A model generated the notes under the pieces. It was given only the letters and a program-made list of their open reading frames with translations. It had not been told where the DNA came from and did not search any database. Position numbers and translations under genes: made by a program. Source: DLKC01 sp002478885 (lineage in GTDB: Bacteria; Bacteroidota; Bacteroidia; Chitinophagales; Chitinophagaceae). Taken from it: DNA of 64,000 nt. This document shows, piece after piece, positions 7,875-15,958 of the stretch (its first letter is position 1; every line of letters begins with the position of its first letter). The stretch covers positions 930,001 through 994,000 of the forward strand of contig JAXLUI010000001.1 of assembly GCA_046329585.1 (NCBI GenBank). Direction: 5' to 3'.

Positions 7875-8844
7875 GCGAATCATATTAGAGTCGACGCCCG
7901 TAACACAGGTAAGAGAAAAAAGCAAAAAAATATTTGTTCCGGGCTTCCAGGGACTCCACCTGTATGAAGTATTTATTTTCTTTTTACGGCAAATTAGACG
8001 GGAGGGGCTAAATGTAAGAGCCGCGGCCATTGCATTTAACATCATTATGGCCATTCCTGCTGCTTTTCTTTTCCTGTTTACGCTTGTACCTTACATTCCC
8101 GCAGCAAAGAATATTCACAACGAATTATTGAATGTTATCCTCGACATAACACCTGATCAGTCTGCCAGGACAATGGTAACAGGCTTCCTCGACGACTTTT
8201 TTATGAAGCCAAAAACAGGATTGCTATCAATCGGTTTTATCCTCGCTCTTTTTTATTCGTCTAATGCAATGATGGGAATCATCCGTAGTTTCGACCGATC
8301 CTTAGTGGTAAAGGCCGAAACAAACTTTATCAGTAAAAGAATACGGGCGATTAAGCTAACGGTTATCATGGTAGTTTTACTGATTGCTTCCGCACTCATT
8401 TCTGCCGGGCAGGGCGTGCTCTTCAACAACATTATGAACTGGCTTAACATCAACGATGGTTTTGTAAAATCTCTCATTCAAAATCTTCGGTGGATTGTTG
8501 TTGTGTTGTTATTTCTCTACGCCATCGCATTCATTTACAAATTTGCCCCTTCTGTGCACGAAAGATGGAAGCTCCTTTCGCCCGGTGCCATCTTTGCAAC
8601 CGTTATCATGGTATTGGCAACATGGCTCTTTGCGTTATGGGCGCAAAATTTTTCCAACTACGATAAATTCTATGGCTCTATCGGTTCGGTGTTGGTAATT
8701 ATGACATTGATCTTTATCAACTCGCTTATATTGCTCGTAGGCTATGAACTGAATGTGAGCATTAGCCACTTAAAAACAAGGTCGCAGGTTGCGCTGATCA
8801 AAGAAGAAGAACAACGCGCAAAAGAATTGAACAAGTTTGAATAA
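7861..8844 (+). CDS. YihY/virulence factor BrkB family membrane protein
   Basis: A 327-residue inner-membrane protein with about six hydrophobic segments, for example AFNIIMAIPAAFLFLFTLV, LLSIGFILALFYSSNAMMGI and a GSVLVIMTLIFINSLILLVG C-terminal helix. The LNVRAAAIAFNIIMAIPAAF and FYGSIGSVLVIM patterns place it in the YihY/BrkB family. The family was once called RNase BN, a label no longer supported. The transport role is unknown. It starts with GTG at 7861 inside mltG, so the two genes are probably translationally coupled. It converges on trmH with 5 bases between stops. Confidence 0.88.
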   Translation: MKKIERIILESTPVTQVREKSKKIFVPGFQGLHLYEVFIFFLRQIRREGLNVRAAAIAFNIIMAIPAAFLFLFTLVPYIPAAKNIHNELLNVILDITPDQSARTMVTGFLDDFFMKPKTGLLSIGFILALFYSSNAMMGIIRSFDRSLVVKAETNFISKRIRAIKLTVIMVVLLIASALISAGQGVLFNNIMNWLNINDGFVKSLIQNLRWIVVVLLFLYAIAFIYKFAPSVHERWKLLSPGAIFATVIMVLATWLFALWAQNFSNYDKFYGSIGSVLVIMTLIFINSLILLVGYELNVSISHLKTRSQVALIKEEEQRAKELNKFE

Positions 8845-8849
8845 CGTCA

Positions 8850-9449
8850 TTATTCAGCCTCATCGAAACGTTCCCTGCCCCACTCCATCATAAGATCATT
8901 CATCTGCTTTCTTTCAAGGCCCGGCACATCATAATGGCCGGCGAGTTGCTTTTGCCTGAACGCTTCATATATGCTTACTGCGCATGCCACGGAAATATTC
9001 AGGCTCTGAATAATACCTATTTGAGGAATAATAAAATTACCATCAGCCATAGCCCTTATTTCATCACTCACACCGTCGTGCTCATTGCCAAAAACAAGCG
9101 CAACCGATTTGCCGAAATCGATTTCATAAAGGCTTGCTGCATCTGAAGCAAGATGTGTTGTGTAAATAAAATTATATTGTTTACGCAGGTCGCTAATGCA
9201 AAGAGCGGCATCGTTGTATTCGTGAATGCTCAACCATTTTGCCGCACTGCTGCTGCTTTTACTGCCCCATCTTTTATGCCTTGCGATTCTTGTATTCAGC
9301 ACATAAATATTTTGAATACCTACTGCATCGCAGGTGCGCATTACCGCAGAAATATTGTGCGGATCGTTCACATTTTCCATCACAACGGCAAGATTGCCCT
9401 GGCGTTTTAATAAGACCTTGCTTAGTTTATCTTTTCGTTCAGGAGTCAT
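8850..9449 (-). CDS. trmH: tRNA (guanosine-18-2'-O)-methyltransferase, TrmH/SpoU family
   Basis: A 199-residue SPOUT methyltransferase. Motif 1 is the NDPHNISAVMRTCDAVG segment with the catalytic-type Arg, motif 2 is ALVFGNEHDGVS, and motif 3 is IPQIGIIQSLNISVACAVSIYEA, the knotted SAM site. The opening MTPERKDKLSKVLLKRQ resembles TrmH for Gm18 and has no extra RNA-binding domain of the RlmB type. The ATG at 9449 is chosen over an upstream in-frame TTG at 9473 because TrmH proteins normally start at this motif. Target assignment is by family similarity only. Confidence 0.88.
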   Translation of the reverse strand: MTPERKDKLSKVLLKRQGNLAVVMENVNDPHNISAVMRTCDAVGIQNIYVLNTRIARHKRWGSKSSSSAAKWLSIHEYNDAALCISDLRKQYNFIYTTHLASDAASLYEIDFGKSVALVFGNEHDGVSDEIRAMADGNFIIPQIGIIQSLNISVACAVSIYEAFRQKQLAGHYDVPGLERKQMNDLMMEWGRERFDEAE

Positions 9450-9550
9450 AACATAAAGGTTTGATGGCTGCAAACAGCAAAAGAAAATAATCGCGGTAAC
9501 AACACAAAGTTTTTCTAAGGCATTATGCGGAAGCAGTAAAAATTCTTATG

Positions 9551-9749
9551 TACCGGGCTTAGCGTAGCAGTAGCATCACATGTTGCGTCGCACACTTGTG
9601 CAACTGGTTCTTAAGTCAGCAAAGACAAAGAACACCAGGAATAACTTCTTCGATCATTAAACACATCTGAACTTTCGGCCTGCAGCCGCTTGGGTTATGC
9701 AGTACAAGAGTGCGACGCAAGAGCCGATACCATGAAAAACCACAGATGG
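9551..9749. repeat. Dispersed repeat, complete two-arm element (locus D)
   Basis: Left core TTGCGTCGCACACTTGTGC at 9583-9601, right core GTACAAGAGTGCGACGCAA at 9702-9720, inverted, with a 100-base spacer. Both arms are GCGACGC type. The outer part on the right reads gagccgataccatg. It lies between the divergent starts of trmH and queA; the rest of 9450-9922 holds the queA promoter and leader and no gene. Confidence 0.85.
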
Positions 9750-9799
9750 GTTACTGTTAAAAATATACAACTACCTGTTTTGTGAACATGCGGGAAAAA

Positions 9800-9833
9800 A
9801 TTGCCGGCATTAAGGTTTTTCATCATACTTTTG
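9800..9833 (+). promoter_or_regulatory. Candidate promoter for queA
   Basis: ATTG at 9800-9803, 22 bases, then TACTTTTG at 9826-9833, matching the Bacteroidota -33/-7 pattern. It would give a leader of about 80 bases before the queA ATG. Confidence 0.5.
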
Positions 9834-9865
9834 CCGACTTTGAATTTAAACGGACATGACACGAG

Positions 9866-9881
9866 CCGCCCCGTAAGGCGG
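9866..9881 (+). other. GC-rich hairpin in the queA leader
   Basis: CCGCC, a six-base loop CCGTAA, then GGCGG, within acgagccgccccgtaaggcg; outer bases ACAC (9859-9862) and GTGT could add a second closing helix. It sits about 40 bases before the queA ATG. It does not match the preQ1 riboswitch classes I know, and the function is unknown. Confidence 0.4.
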
Positions 9882-9922
9882 TGGCGAGTTGAGTGTGCAG
9901 TTTTATAAAAACAAACAGACAC

Positions 9923-10972
9923 ATGAAATTATCGCAGTTCAGATTTGACCTTCCTTTGAACCTTATCGCACAAAATCCTACCAAACGACGTGAAGACAGC
10001 CGCATGATGGTGGTACACCGCAAAACCGGCCAAATTGAAAACAAACATTTTAAAGACATTCTGGACTATTTTGATGATAAAGATGTTTTTGTGGTTAACA
10101 ACACAAAGGTTTTTCCTGCACGTATGTACGGCCGCAAAGAAAAAACCGGGGCCAGGATTGAAGTTTTTCTTTTACGTGAGTTGAATAAACCCAACCGTCT
10201 TTGGGATGTGATCGTTGATCCCGCAAGAAAAATTAGGGTTGGTAACAAACTATATTTTGGTGAGAACGACGAACTGGTTGCTGAAGTAATTGATAATACT
10301 ACCAGCCGTGGCCGCACCATACGTTTCCTTTGGGATGATGACGATGAAAGTTTTAAGAAAATGCTCGAATTTCTTGGCGAAACACCGCTGCCAAAGTATA
10401 TCAAACGCAAACCCGACGAAGAAGACCGTGAACGCTACCAAACCGTGTATGCAAAACACGAAGGAGCCGTTGCAGCCCCTACTGCCGGACTTCACTTTAG
10501 CAACGAACTGATAAAACGCTGCGAAATAAAGGGTATTCGTTTTGCAGAAGTAACCTTACATACAGGCTTGGGAACTTTTCGCCCAATAGAAGTGGAAGAT
10601 CTTAGCAAACATAAAATGGATGCTGAATACTATAAAATCGATGATGAGGCCTGCCGCATTGTTAACAAAGCCAAAGAAACCGGTCATCGTATCTGTTCTA
10701 TCGGCACAACAACCATGCGAGCCATGGAATCAAGTTTTACAGCACAAAAACTCTTGAAGCCAAGCGAAGGCTGGACCAATATTTTTATTCATCCTCCCTA
10801 TTATTTTAACGTTGCGGACAGCCTGGTAACCAATTTTCATTTACCTAAAACGAGTCTGCTCATTATGGTTTGTGCATTCGCCGGATACGACCTGGCTATG
10901 GATGCGTACAAAAAAGCTATTAAAGACAAATACCGCTTCTTCAGCTACGGAGACGCTATGATTGTTATATAA
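9923..10972 (+). CDS. queA: S-adenosylmethionine:tRNA ribosyltransferase-isomerase QueA
   Basis: A 349-residue enzyme that transfers and isomerises the ribosyl part of SAM onto preQ1-tRNA to give epoxyqueuosine. It starts MKLSQFRFDLPLNLIAQNP, the usual QueA opening, with RREDSRMMVV, then VVNNTKVFPARMYG, GAVAAPTAGLHFS and HTGLGTFRPI, all family signatures, and TNFHLPKTSLLIMVCAFAG near the C-terminus. Length is normal. An upstream in-frame start at 9893 adds only 10 atypical residues, so the ATG at 9923 is preferred. Single-gene unit with its own terminator. Confidence 0.96.
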   Translation: MKLSQFRFDLPLNLIAQNPTKRREDSRMMVVHRKTGQIENKHFKDILDYFDDKDVFVVNNTKVFPARMYGRKEKTGARIEVFLLRELNKPNRLWDVIVDPARKIRVGNKLYFGENDELVAEVIDNTTSRGRTIRFLWDDDDESFKKMLEFLGETPLPKYIKRKPDEEDRERYQTVYAKHEGAVAAPTAGLHFSNELIKRCEIKGIRFAEVTLHTGLGTFRPIEVEDLSKHKMDAEYYKIDDEACRIVNKAKETGHRICSIGTTTMRAMESSFTAQKLLKPSEGWTNIFIHPPYYFNVADSLVTNFHLPKTSLLIMVCAFAGYDLAMDAYKKAIKDKYRFFSYGDAMIVI

Positions 10973-11001
10973 GCTAAAAGGCTAAGCGATAAAATTTTAA
11001 A

Positions 11002-11030
11002 AGCCCTGATCACTTTCAGGGCTTTTTATT
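11002..11030 (+). terminator. Intrinsic terminator after queA
   Basis: AGCCCTGA at 11002-11009, six-base loop, TCAGGGCT at 11016-11023, then TTTTATT. Confidence 0.88.
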
Positions 11031-11060
11031 AGGAAGTATTTTATAAGCCAAACTGCATTG

Positions 11061-11135
11061 CTTCTGGCGACTTCGTTGCGTCGCACACTTCAACTTCAGC
11101 GCATGACGAGGCATAAATTGCCGGTGTTACGAGAT
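11061..11135. repeat. Dispersed repeat, single arm (locus E)
   Basis: Core TTGCGTCGCACACTTCAAC at 11076-11094, variant end CAAC instead of GTAC. It lies between the convergent queA and a lipoprotein gene. A degraded second arm is possible at gcatgacgaggcataaattgccgg. Confidence 0.7.
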
Positions 11136-11151
11136 ATCAATCCGGCCAGTT

Positions 11152-11451
11152 TTAGAACGTCCTTTTCACTTCTTTAAAGTCTTTGGAAACGTAAGCCCAC
11201 ACGCTGCCAGTCGTGTCGGTAAAACCTTTTCTAAACATGGTGAGTTTGAACTGGCAATCGTAATATTTTGTGTCTTCGTAATAAATAACCTCGTCGACGC
11301 GGTACCTTACTTTCGAGGAATCGTAATTTATCGCTTTATAAAGACTTTCTACAAAAGCAACCTTAAGCTGCTCCCTTGGATCGGTGTTACCAGATGAGTT
11401 GCCGCATGCAGCAGCCAAAGTAAGTAATCCGCAAAGCATCATTTTTTTCAT
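11152..11451 (-). CDS. Small lipoprotein of unknown function
   Basis: A 99-residue lipoprotein: MKKMMLCGLLTLAAAC ends in a lipobox (AAAC), followed by a Ser/Asn/Gly spacer. The mature part (about 80 residues) has YRVDEVIYYEDTKYYDCQFKL, suggesting a small alpha/beta fold. No recognised family. The ATG at 11451 is chosen over a TTG at 11460. Confidence 0.68.
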   Translation of the reverse strand: MKKMMLCGLLTLAAACGNSSGNTDPREQLKVAFVESLYKAINYDSSKVRYRVDEVIYYEDTKYYDCQFKLTMFRKGFTDTTGSVWAYVSKDFKEVKRTF

Positions 11452-11648
11452 CCTTGTCAATTTTCTGCAAAGTGGTAAAGATATAGCGAATCAGGTTTTC
11501 CATGCAACAATACGAAACGACTTGGCAGGCAAAAGTTCCGGTTCCCTGTGTGGCTTTTTGGTGCCGTTTGGGCGACAAAAGCCAACAATATCTTTAAGGA
11601 ATAAAAATAACAAAGTACCTTGCAGCCCGTTTTAATAATGATCCATTA

Positions 11649-12692
11649 ATGGCAGACCTGTCGAAATTCGATCCAAATGCAGTCGCAAATCCGAACAATA
11701 ACATATTCGGGCTTCCTTTTAACGAAGAAGAGGCACGGCTGATTATCTTACCTGTTCCCTGGGAAGTTACCGTAAGCAATATTGCTGGCACTGCCCGAAG
11801 CGCCGAACAGATATTTAAGGCAAGTTTACAGATTGATCTTTTTGATAGCTACTTTCCCGAAGGCTGGCGTAAAGGCTTTTTCATGCCCGATGTAGACAAA
11901 AAAATCCTGATGAAAAGCGACTACCTGCGCAAAGAAGCCGAGTTGTACATAGATTATATTTCCAAGGGTGGCATTGTTGATGAGAATAAATTCATGCAGA
12001 AAAGCCTTAAAGAAATCAACGAAGGCGGCGCAATGCTGAACAACTGGGTTTATGAGCAATCCAAGAAATTCCTCGACCGCGATAAACTCGTGTGCCTCAT
12101 AGGTGGCGACCACAGCACTCCTCTAGGTTTTTACAAAGCGCTCTCGGAAAAATATGGTCGTTTTGGCATTTTACAGATCGATGCACATTGCGATCTGCGA
12201 AAATCTTACGAAGGATTCAAATATTCGCACGCTTCCATCATGTACAATGCGCTGGAGGACATTCCCGGCATCGAAAAACTGGTGCAGGTTTCAGTTAGGG
12301 ATCTTTGTGAGGAAGAATGGAACTATGTATGCAATAGTAACTTTCGTGTTGTTACCTATTTCGATGAAGAAATAAAGGAAAAGCAATTTGAAGGTCAGCA
12401 ATGGCACCAGATAACCGAAAGCATTATCAACCATTTGCCTCAGCAGGTGTACTTCAGCCTTGATATAGACGGGCTCGACCCGAAACTGTGCCGCCACACG
12501 GGAACACCGGTACAAGGGGGACTTCAAACAGAAGAGGTGCTCTACCTATTCAAAAAAGTGATTGAAAGCGGTCGTAAACTAATCGGTTTCGATCTCGTTG
12601 AAGTTGGTGTTGGCGAAAATGGCTCAGACAGCAATGTAGGTTCAAGACTTCTCTGGAAACTCTGTAACCTGATGATGAAAAGCAACTCCTGA
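11649..12692 (+). CDS. Ureohydrolase (arginase/agmatinase/formiminoglutamase family)
   Basis: A 347-residue binuclear-manganese hydrolase. Metal ligands are visible as GGDHS (about residue 155), DAHCD (about 178-182) with SHASI nearby, and SLDIDGLDP (about 275). An N-terminal extension of about 50 residues with GLPFNEEEARLIILPVPWEV resembles agmatinase-like proteins of Bacteroidota. Whether the substrate is agmatine, arginine, guanidinobutyrate or formiminoglutamate cannot be decided by eye. It overlaps the next ATG by one base, and no polyamine or histidine-degradation genes are adjacent. Confidence 0.87.
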   Translation: MADLSKFDPNAVANPNNNIFGLPFNEEEARLIILPVPWEVTVSNIAGTARSAEQIFKASLQIDLFDSYFPEGWRKGFFMPDVDKKILMKSDYLRKEAELYIDYISKGGIVDENKFMQKSLKEINEGGAMLNNWVYEQSKKFLDRDKLVCLIGGDHSTPLGFYKALSEKYGRFGILQIDAHCDLRKSYEGFKYSHASIMYNALEDIPGIEKLVQVSVRDLCEEEWNYVCNSNFRVVTYFDEEIKEKQFEGQQWHQITESIINHLPQQVYFSLDIDGLDPKLCRHTGTPVQGGLQTEEVLYLFKKVIESGRKLIGFDLVEVGVGENGSDSNVGSRLLWKLCNLMMKSNS

Positions 12693-13285
12693 TGAAGAAG
12701 AACCAGCCTTTCGATTACGTGGTTTACCTGCAAAGACCCGACTACCGTAAATACGACCTCGTAAGCACTATACTTATCCTTATTGCTATCGCCGGGCTTT
12801 CCTTTTTTGCATTTTATGAGAACCTCAACAGCCTTTCTTACTTTATAATAATTATCCTTCTTCTTTACCAGCTTTTTGTAAACAGAAGACTTATAAAAGA
12901 AGAAGAGACCGCGGGTTTCGAGAACTCCTTCTTCGTTATTGCGGTTTCGTTTCTCCTGTTACCGACAGATGGCTCAATGCATTTTATTATTGCAATACTC
13001 TACGTAGTGGCTGCCATTTTTGAGAGACAGGTTAAATTTCAGCAACAGCTTGGCTTCGACAGCAACGGCATTACCATAAACAGCCTTCCCAAGAAGCATT
13101 ACCGCTGGAGCGAAATACAAAACGCTTTGCTTAAAGAAGGTTTTCTTACTATTGATCTTAAAAATAACAGGATATTTCAGAAAGAAATAGACCTGGACAT
13201 TTCTCCATTTTTAGAAGCAGAATTTAACGAATTTTGCCGTTTGCAATTGAACGCCCAATATTTACGGGTATCATCAGCCAATTAA
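12692..13285 (+). CDS. Membrane protein of unknown function
   Basis: A 197-residue protein with four probable membrane helices between about residues 24 and 108 (LVSTILILIAIAGLSFFAF, YFIIIILLLYQLFV, FFVIAVSFLLLP, MHFIIAILYVVAAIF), then a soluble tail of about 80 residues whose KKHYRWSEIQNALLKEGFLTIDLK motif resembles a PH-like or YcxB-type domain. Its ATG overlaps the stop of the ureohydrolase gene, and the radical SAM gene starts 5 bases later. Confidence 0.72.
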   Translation: MKKNQPFDYVVYLQRPDYRKYDLVSTILILIAIAGLSFFAFYENLNSLSYFIIIILLLYQLFVNRRLIKEEETAGFENSFFVIAVSFLLLPTDGSMHFIIAILYVVAAIFERQVKFQQQLGFDSNGITINSLPKKHYRWSEIQNALLKEGFLTIDLKNNRIFQKEIDLDISPFLEAEFNEFCRLQLNAQYLRVSSAN

Positions 13286-13289
13286 CACA

Positions 13290-14582
13290 ATGACTCAATC
13301 TCCATACCTGCTCTATTCCGATGGGAAAGGCAACATATTTGAAGATAAAACACTTTACGCCGCAGGTCGCGAAGGCTGGGATGCATTTCCTATTGCCGCC
13401 GAAGAGTGGATATTATTGCCCGATGGCGGAAATCTATACGAGTTACCCGGCCGCAAAGGAATAGGTATCGACGTAAAAACCGGCGAAATGCGTTTGTGTG
13501 AAAAAGGTTGGGCCGTAGCGGCATTTATTCCGCCTGCGCATACTGGCCTCTACCTGGCAGCTTATGAAACTGAACCGACCGCGCCAACACTTCCGCTATT
13601 TTGCTATACGGCAGCCGGTTGGTATGATGATCAATTTTACGTTCCCGCAGTTCGCATCGAAAACGATATAAGGCAGGAATGCGCCGGTTATGACGATACC
13701 CGAATTCAACATGGCGCGGCAGATCTGCTAAAGAACTACCCGCATAACCGTTTGGTGAAACACCTGATGGAAAACTGTTGCCTCACCTACCATTGCCCCG
13801 CTGCGAGAAACTTTTCACTTCACCGCTGGGAATGCCCCATTCCTTCTTCGCCGGCCTGCAATGCCAACTGTATCGGTTGCATTTCTTTTCAACCCGAAGA
13901 AGAATCAATCGTCTCCACGCAAGACAGGCTTGCCTTTAAACCTTCTGCAGAAGAAATCGTCGAATTCACCGTGCCTCATCTTATCAGCGCCCCATACCCC
14001 ATTGTAAGCTTTGGCCAGGGTTGCGAAGGCGAGCCGCTGTTAATGTGGGAAACCATAAGAGAAGCAATTATTACCATACGTAAACACACCGATCGCGGCA
14101 GTATTAACATTAACACCAACGGTTCTAAACCTGATGCAGTAAAAGCTTTGTGCGAAGCCGGTTTGAACAGTATTCGCGTAAGCACAAACTCAGCCCGTAA
14201 AAATATTTATACCACTTATTACCGCCCTAACAACTACGAATTCGAAGACATTATCGAAAGCATAAAAGTAGTTCGCGGCTTCGGTGGATGGGCCAGCATC
14301 AATTACTTTGTATTTCCGGGTATGACGGATAATGAAGAAGAATACGAAGCACTCCGCAAGCTCATCATCGATACCAATTTAAGCATGATTCAATGGCGCA
14401 ATTTCAACATTGATCCCGATTGGTACCTCGGCAAAATCGGCATAACAGAAACTGGGGACTTAATGGGTGTAAAACAATTTATGGACCTTATTCACGAAGA
14501 ATTTCCCAACGTGAAATTTGGATACTATAATCCACCTATCGAAAGAATAAAAGGTGCATACGATATGGATTTCGCGCACTGA
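13290..14582 (+). CDS. Radical SAM protein of unknown specificity
   Basis: A 430-residue protein. The radical SAM cluster motif is CNANCIGC (about residues 190-197), unusually central because about 185 residues precede it. After it come FGQGCEGEPLLMW (SAM-binding GEP) and ININTNGSKPDAVKALCEAGLNSIRVS, a standard partial TIM barrel. The N-terminal part is beta-rich with several Cys/Trp residues (ENCCLTYHCPAARNFSLHRW just before the cluster) and could hold a substrate or second cluster. No SPASM cysteines are seen at the C-terminus. The reaction is unknown. It may form an operon with the two preceding genes. Confidence 0.85.
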   Translation: MTQSPYLLYSDGKGNIFEDKTLYAAGREGWDAFPIAAEEWILLPDGGNLYELPGRKGIGIDVKTGEMRLCEKGWAVAAFIPPAHTGLYLAAYETEPTAPTLPLFCYTAAGWYDDQFYVPAVRIENDIRQECAGYDDTRIQHGAADLLKNYPHNRLVKHLMENCCLTYHCPAARNFSLHRWECPIPSSPACNANCIGCISFQPEEESIVSTQDRLAFKPSAEEIVEFTVPHLISAPYPIVSFGQGCEGEPLLMWETIREAIITIRKHTDRGSININTNGSKPDAVKALCEAGLNSIRVSTNSARKNIYTTYYRPNNYEFEDIIESIKVVRGFGGWASINYFVFPGMTDNEEEYEALRKLIIDTNLSMIQWRNFNIDPDWYLGKIGITETGDLMGVKQFMDLIHEEFPNVKFGYYNPPIERIKGAYDMDFAH

Positions 14583-14619
14583 CGTACTATTCTTCCGCTT
14601 GACTACTGCATTATTTTTG

Positions 14620-14805
14620 ATGCCGGCTTTCTACCTAAGCATTTAGCTGCTTTTGCGTCGCACCCTTGTACTGTAGAATACAAATTGCAAAAAAAGAAGT
14701 GTCTATCGCTGCAAAATTGCTTTTGAGCCTTGCGCGTTGTTGAGTTAAGAACCAATTGTACAAGTGAGTGACACAACCGGCGATGCCATGCGCACAATAG
14801 CTTGC
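14620..14805. repeat. Dispersed repeat, complete two-arm element (locus F)
   Basis: Left outer motif gatgccggctttctacc, core TTGCGTCGCACCCTTGTAC at 14653-14671; right core GTACAAGTGAGTGACACAA at 14758-14776, then ccggcgatgccatg. The spacer is 86 bases and the arms are of different core types. It occupies much of 14583-14991, which otherwise holds only the promoter of the TonB-like gene. Confidence 0.88.
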
Positions 14806-14937
14806 GAAACAATATTCGAATAATTAGTTGCATACAAAATCTGTGTCGTGCGGCTCATTGCATGAACAATTTTGTTAAAGATGAAACGTTTTTTAAGTGT
14901 GTTTAGGTAATACACATGTGTTAGCATCTTTGTAACA

Positions 14938-14966
14938 GTTGAAATGAAAATGGGCTGCTACATTTG
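14938..14966 (+). promoter_or_regulatory. Candidate promoter for the TonB-like gene
   Basis: GTTG at 14938-14941, 17 bases, TACATTTG at 14959-14966. It lies 25 bases before the ATG at 14992. Confidence 0.5.
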
Positions 14967-14991
14967 TAAACGACCATAAATAAAATTGATC

Positions 14992-15867
14992 ATGGATAAC
15001 CTTAAACATATTCACGAGCAGTTCGAAAAACAAAAGAACATGAAGGCGCTGGGGCTTACGGCTTTTATTACTGGCGCTTTGTTTCTTTTATTTTTCCTGG
15101 TAAGCTGGACAGTGCCGGTACCCGTAAAACCTGCGGCCGATGAAGGTATTGAAGTAAATCTCGGAAACAGCGAAACAGGTTTTGGAAATATTGCACCGCA
15201 AATTCCGGGTGAGCTTTCTGCTTCAACGGAAACAAATATCAGCGCTCCGCAAACAACCCAGGCCGCCGCAGAAACCCAACCTGAGGTTGCCGAGAACAAT
15301 GAGTCAGACGCACCAATTGTGCATACCTCTCAAAAACCCTCAACTAAGAAAAAAACTGTTTCAACAGACAATAATGAAACAAAGACCAGGAATGACAAAC
15401 CTGTAGTTAATACTGTTCCCAAGCCGGCTAAACCAAAGGCCGTATATCCTGGTGGTAAAAGTACCAGCGGAGGCAACAATGCAGATAGTTATAACAACGT
15501 GCGTGACCAAGGTGTGGCCGGTGGTAAAGGCGACCAGGGCAAACCTAATGGAAATCCAAACAGCGACAGCTATACAGGCAATGGAGGAACAGGAACAAGC
15601 GGAGTGAAAATAACCAATGGCCTTTCGGGAAGAAGGCCGGTTGGCAACACTAGGTTTGAAGACACCTATAAATATGGCGGTACTGTTTTAGTGAATGTTA
15701 CGGTTGATGAAAATGGTAATGTTACTTCAACAAGTTTGAAACAGGGAAGCCCGTTCCCCGATATTAACCGGATTGCTCTTACCAGGGCAAAACAAATAAA
15801 ATTCTCCAAAGGCACCGAAGCTCAAAGCGGTACGATCCAAATTAAATTCGAAAACCCGAAAGGATAA
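14992..15867 (+). CDS. TonB-like energy transducer
   Basis: A 291-residue inner-membrane-anchored periplasmic protein. An N-terminal cytoplasmic stretch is followed by one helix (about 19-38, ALGLTAFITGALFLLFFLVS), then a Ser/Thr/Pro/Asn-rich extended region with a Gly/Asn-rich part (about 160-205). The C-terminal 75 residues (TVLVNVTVDENGNVTSTSLKQG, then IALTRAKQIKFS) match the TonB C-terminal fold that couples proton motive force to TonB-dependent transporters. No exbB or exbD gene is adjacent. The ATG at 14992 is chosen over a TTG two codons upstream. Confidence 0.8.
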   Translation: MDNLKHIHEQFEKQKNMKALGLTAFITGALFLLFFLVSWTVPVPVKPAADEGIEVNLGNSETGFGNIAPQIPGELSASTETNISAPQTTQAAAETQPEVAENNESDAPIVHTSQKPSTKKKTVSTDNNETKTRNDKPVVNTVPKPAKPKAVYPGGKSTSGGNNADSYNNVRDQGVAGGKGDQGKPNGNPNSDSYTGNGGTGTSGVKITNGLSGRRPVGNTRFEDTYKYGGTVLVNVTVDENGNVTSTSLKQGSPFPDINRIALTRAKQIKFSKGTEAQSGTIQIKFENPKG

Positions 15868-15958
15868 TTGACATTGAAAATTTGCAGGTCATGTTTTCAG
15901 GTTTAAATTTGAATTTTGGAATGTAGATTTTCGGAATTGATTCTTTTACCTTTCCATC

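Noticed and set aside
7861..8844. Calling the YihY/BrkB protein ribonuclease BN
   Set aside because: That older name was a misassignment; the sequence shows a polytopic membrane protein without nuclease motifs.
9834..9922. preQ1 riboswitch in the queA leader
   Set aside because: The hairpin lacks the A-rich tail pseudoknot pattern of preQ1-I and the layout of the other classes known to me.
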